11,453 nucleotides of DNA from DASQDN01 sp035630195 (GTDB lineage Bacteria > Acidobacteriota > Terriglobia > Bryobacterales > Bryobacteraceae), in the NCBI GenBank assembly GCA_035630195.1, contig DASQLD010000031.1, positions 1 to 11,453 of the forward strand. Reading direction: 5' to 3'. Positions 1 to 5,467 of the stretch are shown piece after piece (the first letter of the stretch is position 1; each line of letters starts with the position of its first letter). The translations under genes and the position numbers were made by a program. The notes beneath the pieces are model-generated. The model was not told the DNA's origin. It did not search any database and was given only the letters and a program-made list of their open reading frames with translations.

Positions 1-1
1 C

Positions 2-1054
2 AGCCGCAGCATTTGCGCTATGGGCCACAAGTGGATGTGGAACGAAGCGCTGGGCGGTCTGCCATCGAAGGAGTTTCTGGAAGGAATTGACCCGTTGCTC
101 GCCGATACGCGCGCGAAGCTTCTCGGGAACTACGCGACGTCCGATGCGATAGCGGGCCGTCTTTCCCCCGAGTGGGCCGGCAAACTCGGTCTTGCCGAAG
201 GTATCCCCATCCCGGTTGGCGGCATCGATGCTCACTGGGACGCGATCGGCGCAGGCATCCGTCTTGGCGATGTTGTGAACGTGATCGGGACATCCACATG
301 CATCATGGCCATCAGCGAAAAGGAAGACTTGATCCCCGGCGTTTGTGGAATGGTGCGCGGATCCATCCATCCGAAATACACAGGGATTGAAGCGGGATTG
401 TCCGCCACCGGTGACGTTTTCGATGCCATTGCGCGCCGCGCAAACTCGAATGTTGCGCAGCTTGCGATCGGTATGGATCGCTATCGCATAGGTGAGACGG
501 GACTCCTGCGGTTGACCTGGGACAATGGCGATCGAACTGTACTGGTCAACCCCGATCTCGGCGGGGTCACGTTCGGATGGAACCTAGGGCACACGGCGCA
601 CGACGAATTGTTCGCCGCGGTCGAAAGCGTTGCGCTTCATTCGCGGGTCATTTTCGAACGGATGGAAAAGTACGGTGTTCCCGTCCAGCGAGTGATCAAC
701 TCCGGAGGTATCCCGCAAAAGAGCGATGCTCTGAATCGCGTCTATGCGAACGTGCTCGGCAAGACCATCCTGGTTCCTGCATCGGAAACAACCAGTCTAG
801 GCTCGGCGATCTTCGCATTCCTGGCCGCGGGAACATTTCAAACCATCGAAGAGGCGCAGGATGCATTGTGTCCGCGATACCGGACCTTCGAGCCCGATCC
901 CGCACAGACGAAAACAGCGGAACGTCTCTATGAAATCTTCAGCAAAGCTTACTTCGCATTAGGCGACAAGGATGCGAAGGCCGTCCCACTCGGCGACATA
1001 CTTCCCGGTTTGCGAGCCATCGCCGCCGATGTTCGAAAGGCGGCAGCGAGTTGA
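2..1054 (+). CDS. araB: L-ribulokinase, C-terminal part (5' end outside window)
   Basis: Ribulokinase phosphorylates L-ribulose to L-ribulose-5-phosphate in cytoplasmic L-arabinose catabolism. About 350 residues are visible; the family is about 560 aa, so roughly the first 200 are missing. The reading frame is open through the left edge, and the residues before the first visible Met (RSICAMGHKWMWNE) match the family's internal C-A-x-GHK segment, so that Met is not the start. Family features in order are the GHK-W-GGLP segment, the 'GGIDAHWDAIGAGI' catalytic-Asp region, 'GTSTC', 'GIEAGLSATGDVF' (usually AGQSAFGD), 'SGGIPQKS' and the adenosine-binding 'TTSLGSAIFAFLAAG' near the C terminus. Another FGGY kinase is possible, but the GTSTC and EAG-S-GD combination favours AraB. 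The next gene starts about 200 bp downstream and is unrelated, so this is probably the end of its transcription unit. Confidence 0.9.
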   Translation, partial: SRSICAMGHKWMWNEALGGLPSKEFLEGIDPLLADTRAKLLGNYATSDAIAGRLSPEWAGKLGLAEGIPIPVGGIDAHWDAIGAGIRLGDVVNVIGTSTCIMAISEKEDLIPGVCGMVRGSIHPKYTGIEAGLSATGDVFDAIARRANSNVAQLAIGMDRYRIGETGLLRLTWDNGDRTVLVNPDLGGVTFGWNLGHTAHDELFAAVESVALHSRVIFERMEKYGVPVQRVINSGGIPQKSDALNRVYANVLGKTILVPASETTSLGSAIFAFLAAGTFQTIEEAQDALCPRYRTFEPDPAQTKTAERLYEIFSKAYFALGDKDAKAVPLGDILPGLRAIAADVRKAAAS

Positions 1055-1155
1055 GATTAAGCTCATCTACGAATAGCCGCTTAGGTAATCGTGCGTTAGT
1101 TGATCACCGTCGGGCCGTCTCGAAGGTACAGTGTTGTGCTCGTAGGGAGAAAGCA

Positions 1156-1188
1156 ATGTCTGGCCCTTTCCTATTGTCCCGTTTTTAG
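1156..1188 (+). CDS. possible 10-codon leader ORF upstream of the PEP-CTERM gene
   Basis: A GGGAGA Shine-Dalgarno-like block (1145-1150) sits 5 nt before ATG 1156, which opens a 10-codon frame (MSGPFLLSRF) ending in TAG. The stop codon lies within an imperfect inverted repeat (GGCCCT 1162-1167 with AGGGCC 1187-1192, 19-nt loop). The spacing is ideal for translation, but so short a frame could be chance. It may be a leader that controls the gene at 1256, or nothing. Confidence 0.25.
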   Translation: MSGPFLLSRF

Positions 1189-1255
1189 GGCCTCCGACGC
1201 TTACATCTGTGCGGCTGCCGCTGCTGCAGACACATTGATCGACCCGAGGATGCTT

Positions 1256-2086
1256 ATGAATAGAAGATGCCTGCTTGCTTATATCCTAGTGGCCAGTTCC
1301 ACCGTGTTCGGCGCCACTTACCGCATCGATGAGATTGTCATTCCTGGCGCGTTCGCCGTCTTGCCTGAGTCCATTAACAATGCAGGCGTAGTCGTCGGTT
1401 CATATTACACACAGACTGAAGCCTTTGGATTCAAATATGACAAGGGCGTTCTTGATCACATCGGGTCGTCACAGACAGGATGGCTGAGACCTTTCGATAT
1501 CAACAACAATGGTGACGTTGTCGGCCAGGCCTCACAAGCGGCATTCATCTTGAGCGGCGCAACTGGCGACTTGAGCTTATACTCCCAGTCCGGCTGTCTT
1601 GGCACGACATTTTGGGGCATGAACGACGCGGGCTCTATCGTCGGCGACTGCTTCAACCCGACCAGCGCTACGACGGCATTTCTTTTCGAGAACGGCTCCT
1701 TCAACGCGTCCCTACCGCCCATCGACCAGTTGGGGCACGTGCGAGACATCAACAACAGCAATCAGGTTGTGTCGCTCTTCGTGCAAGGGCAGTTAGGCTC
1801 CAGCACGACGACACTTCCGGGCGGATACGGTATTAACAACCTGGGCCAAATCGCAACGGCAATCGGCGTCTGGACAAACGGTATCGTAATTCCTATCACC
1901 ATTCCCGGTGCAGTGCAGATCGATATTCACAAACTGAATGACCGCGGACAGGTTGTTGGCTCTTTCTACGACGGAGCCAACTTCCGCGGCTTCATTGCAA
2001 CACCCATACCGGAGCCAGGCACTGCGATCGTCGGGATCGCCTTGCTGGCGATCACAGCGCTGCGCGCATCTGCGCGAAGAGCTTAG
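1256..2086 (+). CDS. secreted HAF-repeat protein with PEP-CTERM sorting tail
   Basis: This is a 276-aa predicted exported protein of unknown substrate. The frame is open further upstream (TTG 1100), but GAGGA at 1246-1250 lies 5 nt before ATG 1256, and the chosen start gives a proper signal peptide: MNRR, then a hydrophobic stretch, then a VFGA cleavage-like site near residue 20. The body consists of HAF-type repeats of the form I/L/M-N-x-x-G-x-VVG: INNAGVVVGSYY, INNNGDVVGQA, MNDAGSIVGDCF, INNSNQVVSLF, INNLGQIATAI and LNDRGQVVGSFY. The last is followed by a conserved 'F-GFIATP'. The C terminus is a standard PEP-CTERM signal: IPEPGTAI, a hydrophobic helix, then a basic RASARRA end. In known systems an exosortase (EpsH/XrtA type) cleaves after such a tail, and the proteins often accompany exopolysaccharide. 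No exosortase gene is in the window. Confidence 0.85.
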   Translation: MNRRCLLAYILVASSTVFGATYRIDEIVIPGAFAVLPESINNAGVVVGSYYTQTEAFGFKYDKGVLDHIGSSQTGWLRPFDINNNGDVVGQASQAAFILSGATGDLSLYSQSGCLGTTFWGMNDAGSIVGDCFNPTSATTAFLFENGSFNASLPPIDQLGHVRDINNSNQVVSLFVQGQLGSSTTTLPGGYGINNLGQIATAIGVWTNGIVIPITIPGAVQIDIHKLNDRGQVVGSFYDGANFRGFIATPIPEPGTAIVGIALLAITALRASARRA

Positions 2087-2235
2087 CCATGCCGATCACG
2101 AGCGGCACGGCTGTTGTCGGTTCAGGAACTGGGGACGAGAAGTACCCGGCAGGGACAGCGAAGAAGTCGGAGCGTGCTCCCACCGGTTGTTCCGCCACGG
2201 CCGCTGCCGGGATATCCCGTGACACTGGGGATGGG

Positions 2236-2260
2236 TAGCGGCGGTGGCCGCTAACGGCCA
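2236..2260. repeat. two overlapping, mutually exclusive inverted repeats
   Basis: TAGCGGC (2236-2242) pairs perfectly with GCCGCTA (2247-2253) across a 4-nt loop. TGGCCG (2245-2250) pairs perfectly with CGGCCA (2255-2260), also across 4 nt. The arms share bases 2247-2250, so only one hairpin can form at a time. The site lies about 30 bp past the stop of the minus-strand gene ending at 2291 and 150 bp past the stop of the PEP-CTERM gene. It could end or protect either transcript, but no U-tract follows on either strand. Confidence 0.5.
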
Positions 2261-2290
2261 GCATAGACCGCGTTTGCAATCAAAGTAGCG

Positions 2291-2605
2291 TCAACGTGAC
2301 TCCGGAGAGTTACCCGGATAGATCAGCACCGTCTGCTCGCCCGATCGAAGGTAGATACACTCCTCCGCAAGTTCGTGCGACAGATTTGCCAGATATTCCT
2401 TAAGCACCGTGAGTGCGCTGGCGCTATCAATCGCGACGGTAAACTCCCTGTGCTCGCCATAGGAGTCGCGGCCGTCCTCATCTCGCCAATAGCCGAAAAT
2501 ATTGCCGGCCTGAGCCGTGTACCCACCGAAATGCTTCATGAGGAAATCGTGCAGTCGAGACTCGATGGACGAATCTGACTGGCGAGGCGGCTGCTTGAGC
2601 TTCAA
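2291..2605 (-). CDS. unrecognised 104-aa protein (FGGYT / GYWRDEDG)
   Basis: I do not recognise this family. The frame is open up to about 2734, but protein-like composition begins near 2605. TTG 2605 overlaps the TGA of the preceding minus-strand frame (TTGA), which suggests translational coupling. A GGAAGG element about 20 nt upstream is too far away to settle the start. An alternative start is TTG 2719, which has GAGGGGA 6 nt before it. The protein is acidic and soluble with no signal or membrane segment: an amphipathic helix, then HFGGYTAQAG, GYWRDEDG, a beta-like EFTVAI, a helix with LKEYLANLSHELAEE, and CIYLRSGEQTVLIYP at the end. The alternation of helices and strands suggests a small alpha/beta fold, loosely reminiscent of DUF3574-type proteins; I cannot confirm this. 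The organised motifs make a real gene likely. Confidence 0.6.
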   Translation of the reverse strand: MKLKQPPRQSDSSIESRLHDFLMKHFGGYTAQAGNIFGYWRDEDGRDSYGEHREFTVAIDSASALTVLKEYLANLSHELAEECIYLRSGEQTVLIYPGNSPESR

Positions 2606-2771
2606 GGATGGCAGTAGAAACGCGGCAGACCTTCCCAGATATCGCTCGCGGAATCCATTGCGAGCCTCGCCCGCTCCTTCTTCTCTATGGATCTCATCTT
2701 CTCGAGTTGGTGGCTCCAATGCGCTTCCCCTCAATGTTCAGGCTAGCAGGCATGTGGATTTCTTCGTCCAC
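2602..2771 (-). pseudogene. short coupled or frameshifted frames upstream of the 104-aa gene
   Basis: Two minus-strand frames abut here. Frame A runs from GTG 2771 or ATG 2753 to a TGA at 2694 (25 or 19 aa, ending GKRIGATNSRR). Frame B is open from 2730 to a TGA at 2602 and contains HWSHQLEKMRSIEKKERA and later SDIWEGLPRFYCHP. Its only ATG, at 2697, overlaps frame A's stop (ATGA), giving 31 aa. Frame B then overlaps the TTG of the 104-aa gene (TTGA). Frame B has ordinary protein composition before its ATG, after an in-frame TGA at 2731-2733, so the simplest reading is one former gene broken by a frameshift between about 2735 and 2710. Alternatively these are tiny translationally coupled genes. 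Neither product is recognised. Confidence 0.35.
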
Positions 2772-3423
2772 GATCTACATGAATTGCTGCCGCTGAGCCG
2801 GCCAAGGCGTTGCAAGGTCTGACCGTTCTCGGAGGGTACAGGTGAGATCGTGTGGAGTATTCTGATGGCGATGAGGCGCATATGTTCGCTCGTGCGAACG
2901 TGGAACTGCGGCCATGTCGAACCGGATGACCACCTCATCCACCGCACTGCAGCGATGGTATGCGAGGACGTACGCGCTGCTCTCAACGGGCCGGTCACAC
3001 ACTGGCAAGCTGTTGCCATAGTTCAATCCCAAAGTTCGCGAGTTCTCTGTTGTTGGTCGCATTTCATCCCAATCCCGGAGTACCCGGACTAACGTGTGGC
3101 TAGAAGCAATTGTCAATGTTTTCGCCCATCGAGGATAAGCATGAAGACATGCCCAGGACCATCGACATGTTCCCGGACCAACAATCCAAGAAACCCAATC
3201 GTTTAATGGAAGCCTTGCTGTCCTTGGGCTACGTAAAGGTTGCGCATGAAGGCACGAGACGCATGAGGGGTTTGATGGTTGAAAGTGGACTATGTGAACC
3301 ACGCTCTGACAGTGCGACATGGTTCGTGGCTATTCAGTAAGAGTTACGCTTCGAAATAACTTCAAGAGCCGGCCAGTTAAGAAAGTCGCGCGATCAATTA
3401 TGTCGCCACGCATGGGAAGATAA
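2772..3423. other. gene-poor interval, no convincing gene
   Basis: Several open frames exist on both strands but none is persuasive. A 181-codon minus frame (2775-3320) is rich in Cys, His and Trp and shows no motif. A plus frame at 3110-3340 (up to 76 aa, starting TTG or ATG 3116, with no ribosome binding site) contains NRLMEALLSLGYVKVAHEG and might be a remnant of a gene. A plus frame at 2850-3092 has no known features. A GAGGATAAGC-ATG at 3140 opens only 21 codons. The stretch looks like decayed or non-coding accessory DNA. Confidence 0.4.
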
Positions 3424-3546
3424 ATGCGTCTTACTCGAAATGGCATCCTCGACGACGTTCACCGAGCGGATATGCTCCGGGATCCATACGCTCACTTGGC
3501 GTTAACGGACAAATATAAAGACGGCTTGAGCAAAGATACGAAATAG
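3424..3546 (+). CDS. possible 40-aa protein
   Basis: ATG 3424 follows GGGAAG with a 4-nt gap (ATAA), a usable ribosome binding site. The 40-codon frame ends at TAG 3544-3546. The product is hydrophilic and charged, beginning MRLTRNGILDDVHRADMLRD and ending KYKDGLSKDTK, with no membrane segment or cysteine. It matches nothing I know. The interval has no other coding candidate on either strand, which slightly favours it. A chance frame or a fragment is equally possible. Confidence 0.25.
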   Translation: MRLTRNGILDDVHRADMLRDPYAHLALTDKYKDGLSKDTK

Positions 3547-3655
3547 ATTGTTTATCGGATGCGCAATCCACGCGTACGATGCAGGTGACTCGAGCACCGC
3601 GCGTGGGTAGGATCAAACTAGGAAACCAGAGCCAGCACCGCAAATTCCCGGAAAG

Positions 3656-3668
3656 AGGCGCAGCGCCT
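3656..3668 (-). terminator. hairpin just past the 36-aa membrane protein
   Basis: AGGCGC and GCGCCT form a near-continuous dyad starting 7 nt beyond the minus-strand stop at 3675. In RNA this gives a 5-bp G+C-rich stem with a 3-nt loop, followed on the minus strand by CTTTCC. The U-tract is weak, so this is at best a marginal intrinsic terminator. Confidence 0.3.
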
Positions 3669-3674
3669 AAGCTG

Positions 3675-3785
3675 TCACACCTGACTGATCGCAATGAACA
3701 GCGCTATCATAAGCCCGACTGCCAATCCCACAATTGTGCCGGCAGCTACTCCTCGCGCAAGTACCTTTCGTTCGCTGGTCGTCAT
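3675..3785 (-). CDS. 36-aa single-pass membrane protein
   Basis: The product is a predicted small inner-membrane protein of unknown role. It has a short polar, basic N terminus (MTTSERKVLARG) and then one long hydrophobic helix rich in Ala, Gly, Leu, Ile and Val from about residue 13 to 34, ending SQV. Start choice: ATG 3785 is preceded by GGAAGGTGGAA, an excellent ribosome binding site. The same frame is open further upstream, and ATG 3857, after GGGAGAA, would give a 60-aa form with a less plausible N terminus containing two cysteines. The Lys/Arg residues before the helix suggest the N terminus stays in the cytoplasm. The gene stands alone between its own promoter-like element and a small hairpin. 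The family is not recognised, but the architecture and ribosome binding site make it likely to be expressed. Confidence 0.6.
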   Translation of the reverse strand: MTTSERKVLARGVAAGTIVGLAVGLMIALFIAISQV

Positions 3786-3803
3786 TTCCACCTTCCCAAA
3801 GGG

Positions 3804-3832
3804 ACTAAAAACCCTAGCGCATCCTAGGTCAA
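3804..3832 (-). promoter_or_regulatory. predicted sigma70-type promoter for the 36-aa membrane protein
   Basis: On the minus strand a TTGACC -35 box (3832-3827) is followed by a 17-bp spacer and TTTAGT (3809-3804) as the -10, 18 bp before ATG 3785. The spacer holds CCTAG/CTAGG arms. The -10 matches consensus at 4 of 6 positions. The spacing is ideal, so the call is plausible but unproven. Confidence 0.35.
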
Positions 3833-3842
3833 CTGTAACAGT
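3832..3842. promoter_or_regulatory. 11-bp dyad touching the -35 box, possible operator
   Basis: ACTGTAACAGT is a perfect inverted repeat (5-bp arms, 1-bp centre) whose edge touches the TTGACC -35 box of the minus-strand promoter-like element. A repressor or activator site could sit here. A dyad this short also arises by chance. Confidence 0.25.
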
Positions 3843-4250
3843 ACAGACGATCATTTCTCCCGCTTCTATAACGCCGGCTTCTTTACGAAATCGTCCAGAT
3901 GCCAGACCTGAATAGGTCAATTATATTGTTACCCCTGCTAGCGATACTGCCAACAGGTTTATTCGTGCGCATCGCCACACCCGAGAGACCTAACCCAGAT
4001 CGGCTGAACTAACCAACCACCAATTGTCGGAAACTCTAGTGGCTGCTATTCATTCGTGTGTTGTTGGCAGGAGCGCCTCCCGGGGAATTGTTGGCGAAAC
4101 TTGCGAGATACCGTGCACGCGATTTACACAAAACTCTTGACACTACCGAATCAGCCGATCACCAAACTCGCGCAACTCTATTCGCCCGAGAATCAATGCT
4201 TTGCGCTTTCCCGTACCCCGAACCTCCAACAACGCATGGTACAAACGAAT
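3843..4250. other. intergenic interval before the STGP-family gene
   Basis: No confident gene lies here. A plus frame after a TAG at about 4040 reads WLLFIRVLLAGAPPGELLAK and then LARYRARDLHKTLD (start GTG 4058). It looks mildly protein-like but has no ribosome binding site, and downstream it becomes the shadow of the next gene, so it is not called. A perfect TTGACA is at 4137-4142, but no good -10 lies 16-18 bp downstream; transcription of the gene at 4311 may still start in this interval. Confidence 0.35.
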
Positions 4251-4286
4251 CAAAGGCGCTCGTCCTCTTTAGGGCGAGCGCCTTTG
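4251..4286. repeat. strong hairpin upstream of the STGP-family gene
   Basis: CAAAGGCGCTCG (4251-4262) and CGAGCGCCTTTG (4275-4286) are perfect 12-bp inverted repeats. In RNA the stem extends by a U-G wobble and three more pairs (CCU/AGG), giving 16 pairs around a CUUU tetraloop. The hairpin ends 24 bp before the ATG at 4311 and 14 bp before its ribosome binding site. On either strand the stem starts after A-rich and ends in CCTTTG, so it lacks the long U-tract of a classical terminator. It may be a 5' UTR control element, a terminator, or the marked end of a mobile cassette. Confidence 0.8.
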
Positions 4287-4310
4287 CATTTCTAACCACC
4301 AAGGACCAAC

Positions 4311-4958
4311 ATGTCGTCAGCTCGAAAGATCGCCGCCAACCGCGCAAACGCCCAACGCTCCACCGGACCGCAAACCATCGAAGGGAAGCAGCAAACTCGG
4401 TATAACGCCACCCGCCATGGCCTTTCCGGAAAACGGGTTGTCGTCGACGGCGAAGATCCTAAGCGATATGAAGCCCTTCTCCGCGACTTGATCGACGCCT
4501 ACCAGCCCGCCAACGCCGCCGAACTCACCCTCGTCGAAGACATCGCTCAGAATTTCTGGAGACTGCAGCGTGCCCGCGCGATCGAAGCCGAAACCTTCAA
4601 CATGTGGGGCTCTGAGCCTGTCACAGCAATGAATAACGAACCGCTACAATTTGAGCGCATTCAACGCTACATGACCACCATCGAACGCGCCTACCATCGC
4701 GCAATCGATCAGCTTCAGGAAACCCAAAAGCTTCGCGCCAAGCAGGAAGCCAGCCGCCCTGCAACTGAGCTTGGCTCCGTTTCGCAAAGCCTTGAAACCA
4801 AGCATTCGCTTAAGTCGGTAGCCGTCGGCCAAACGTCCGTTTGCGCCCATGAACCCGTCGAATTGACTGGAAACAGCTACAACCACACTGAAGCCGGGGC
4901 GCTTTCGAGCCTCACCCGGGACTATCCAGTGTCGGTGTTGTATCAAAATGTTGCGTAA
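4311..4958 (+). CDS. conserved 'NAQ-STGP-EGK' family protein, unknown function
   Basis: This is a 215-aa protein of a family I recall as widespread, often in multiple copies, in Acidobacteriota and Planctomycetota genomes; its function is unknown to me. AAGGA (4301-4305) lies 5 nt before ATG 4311. The N terminus carries the family signature NRANAQRSTGPQTIEGK (residues 10-26), then YNATRHGLSGK (31-41) and GED (47-49). Next is an alpha-helical stretch, AAELTLVEDIAQNFWRLQRA, with E and W/R positions typical of the family. The basic, Gly/Asn-rich N-terminal motif resembles short nucleic-acid-binding segments, an inference only. After about residue 155 the tail is low in motifs and probably disordered, as is usual for the variable C-terminal part. 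It is preceded by the hairpin at 4251-4286 and converges on the RidA-family gene (stops 23 bp apart). Confidence 0.8.
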   Translation: MSSARKIAANRANAQRSTGPQTIEGKQQTRYNATRHGLSGKRVVVDGEDPKRYEALLRDLIDAYQPANAAELTLVEDIAQNFWRLQRARAIEAETFNMWGSEPVTAMNNEPLQFERIQRYMTTIERAYHRAIDQLQETQKLRAKQEASRPATELGSVSQSLETKHSLKSVAVGQTSVCAHEPVELTGNSYNHTEAGALSSLTRDYPVSVLYQNVA

Positions 4959-4981
4959 CCGACCGGGCGGCGGAGAACGCT

Positions 4982-5362
4982 TCAGCCCGCTGCCGCTACA
5001 ACCTCCACCTCGATCTGTGCGCCTTTGTCCAGACGCGAGATCTCGACGGTAGTCTTGGCGGGCTTGTGCGGAAAATACTTTGGATATATTTCGTTCATCT
5101 CTCGCAGCAGCGAAAAATCCGTAATATAGATGTTCACCTTGGCGACCAGCGAGAGTGATGAACCAGCCGCTTCAAGAACGACTGCGACATTATCTAAAGC
5201 CTGTCGAACCTGCTCGCCAAAGGTCTCAGGCACGGAACCGTCAGGCCGGACTCCCAGTTGACCGGACAGATAGATCAAGTCACCCATTCGCACCGCCTGC
5301 GAATACGTATCGTTCTGGGGAGGAGCCGCCTTCACGCCAATCGGTTGGGGAGTCATCGCCAT
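4982..5362 (-). CDS. RidA/YjgF/YER057c-family protein with Lys at the catalytic Arg position
   Basis: RidA enzymes hydrolyse reactive enamine/imine intermediates released by PLP dehydratases. From ATG 5362 the product is 126 aa, the usual size. The frame is open to ATG 5455; earlier Met codons (5455, 5383) lack ribosome binding sites and add an unrelated leader, so 5362 (or 5356) fits the family best, although no strong ribosome binding site decides it. Family features are NDTYSQAV (residues 17-24), GDLIYLSGQLG (27-37), QALDNVAVVLEAAG (54-67), VNIYITDF (76-83), the PAKTTVEISRL block (101-111) and IEVEVVAA. In RidA proper the block reads PARSxVEV, and this Arg (R105 in E. coli) binds the substrate carboxylate. 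Here it is Lys103, so deaminase activity is uncertain and it may belong to another Rid subfamily. The gene is divergent from a PLP lyase/dehydratase-like gene, a fitting partner. Confidence 0.88.
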   Translation of the reverse strand: MAMTPQPIGVKAAPPQNDTYSQAVRMGDLIYLSGQLGVRPDGSVPETFGEQVRQALDNVAVVLEAAGSSLSLVAKVNIYITDFSLLREMNEIYPKYFPHKPAKTTVEISRLDKGAQIEVEVVAAAG

Positions 5363-5467
5363 AGAATCGAGTGTCCCACGCATCGACGGCCCAGGCTTCC
5401 GAACCGCTCCCGCAGGCGGTCTGGTGGCGAATGCGAGTAAGATTAAGAAATCCATTTGGAGGATCGA

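Noticed and set aside
2775..3320. 181-codon open frame on the minus strand
   Set aside because: Unusual composition (many Cys, His, Trp, Pro), no motif, and no ribosome binding site. It ends in TAG just before the short frames at 2771; it may be degraded sequence but is not supportable as a gene.
3110..3340. Plus-strand frame up to 76 aa containing RLMEALLSLGYVKVAHEG
   Set aside because: Locally protein-like, but without a ribosome binding site or recognisable domain. It was kept only as a possible remnant in the interval description.
4137..4165. Perfect TTGACA -35 box upstream of the STGP-family gene
   Set aside because: No acceptable -10 hexamer occurs 16-18 bp downstream (sequence ATCACCAAA), so no promoter was called.
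4058..4405. 115-codon plus-strand frame beginning LLAGAPPGELLAK
   Set aside because: Its second half is the out-of-frame shadow of the STGP-family gene and spans the hairpin, with no ribosome binding site. Its first 35 residues are at best a fragment.
5408..5422. ACCGC/GCGGT short dyad between the Rid-family and PLP enzyme genes
   Set aside because: Five-bp arms in G+C-rich DNA are expected by chance; there is not enough to call an operator.
5363..5455. N-terminal extension of the Rid-family protein starting MDFLILLAFATRPPAGA
   Set aside because: It is not a convincing signal peptide (no N-terminal positive charge, Pro/Arg soon after) and its start is preceded by TCCTCC rather than a ribosome binding site. 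Rid proteins normally begin near residue 32 of this frame.
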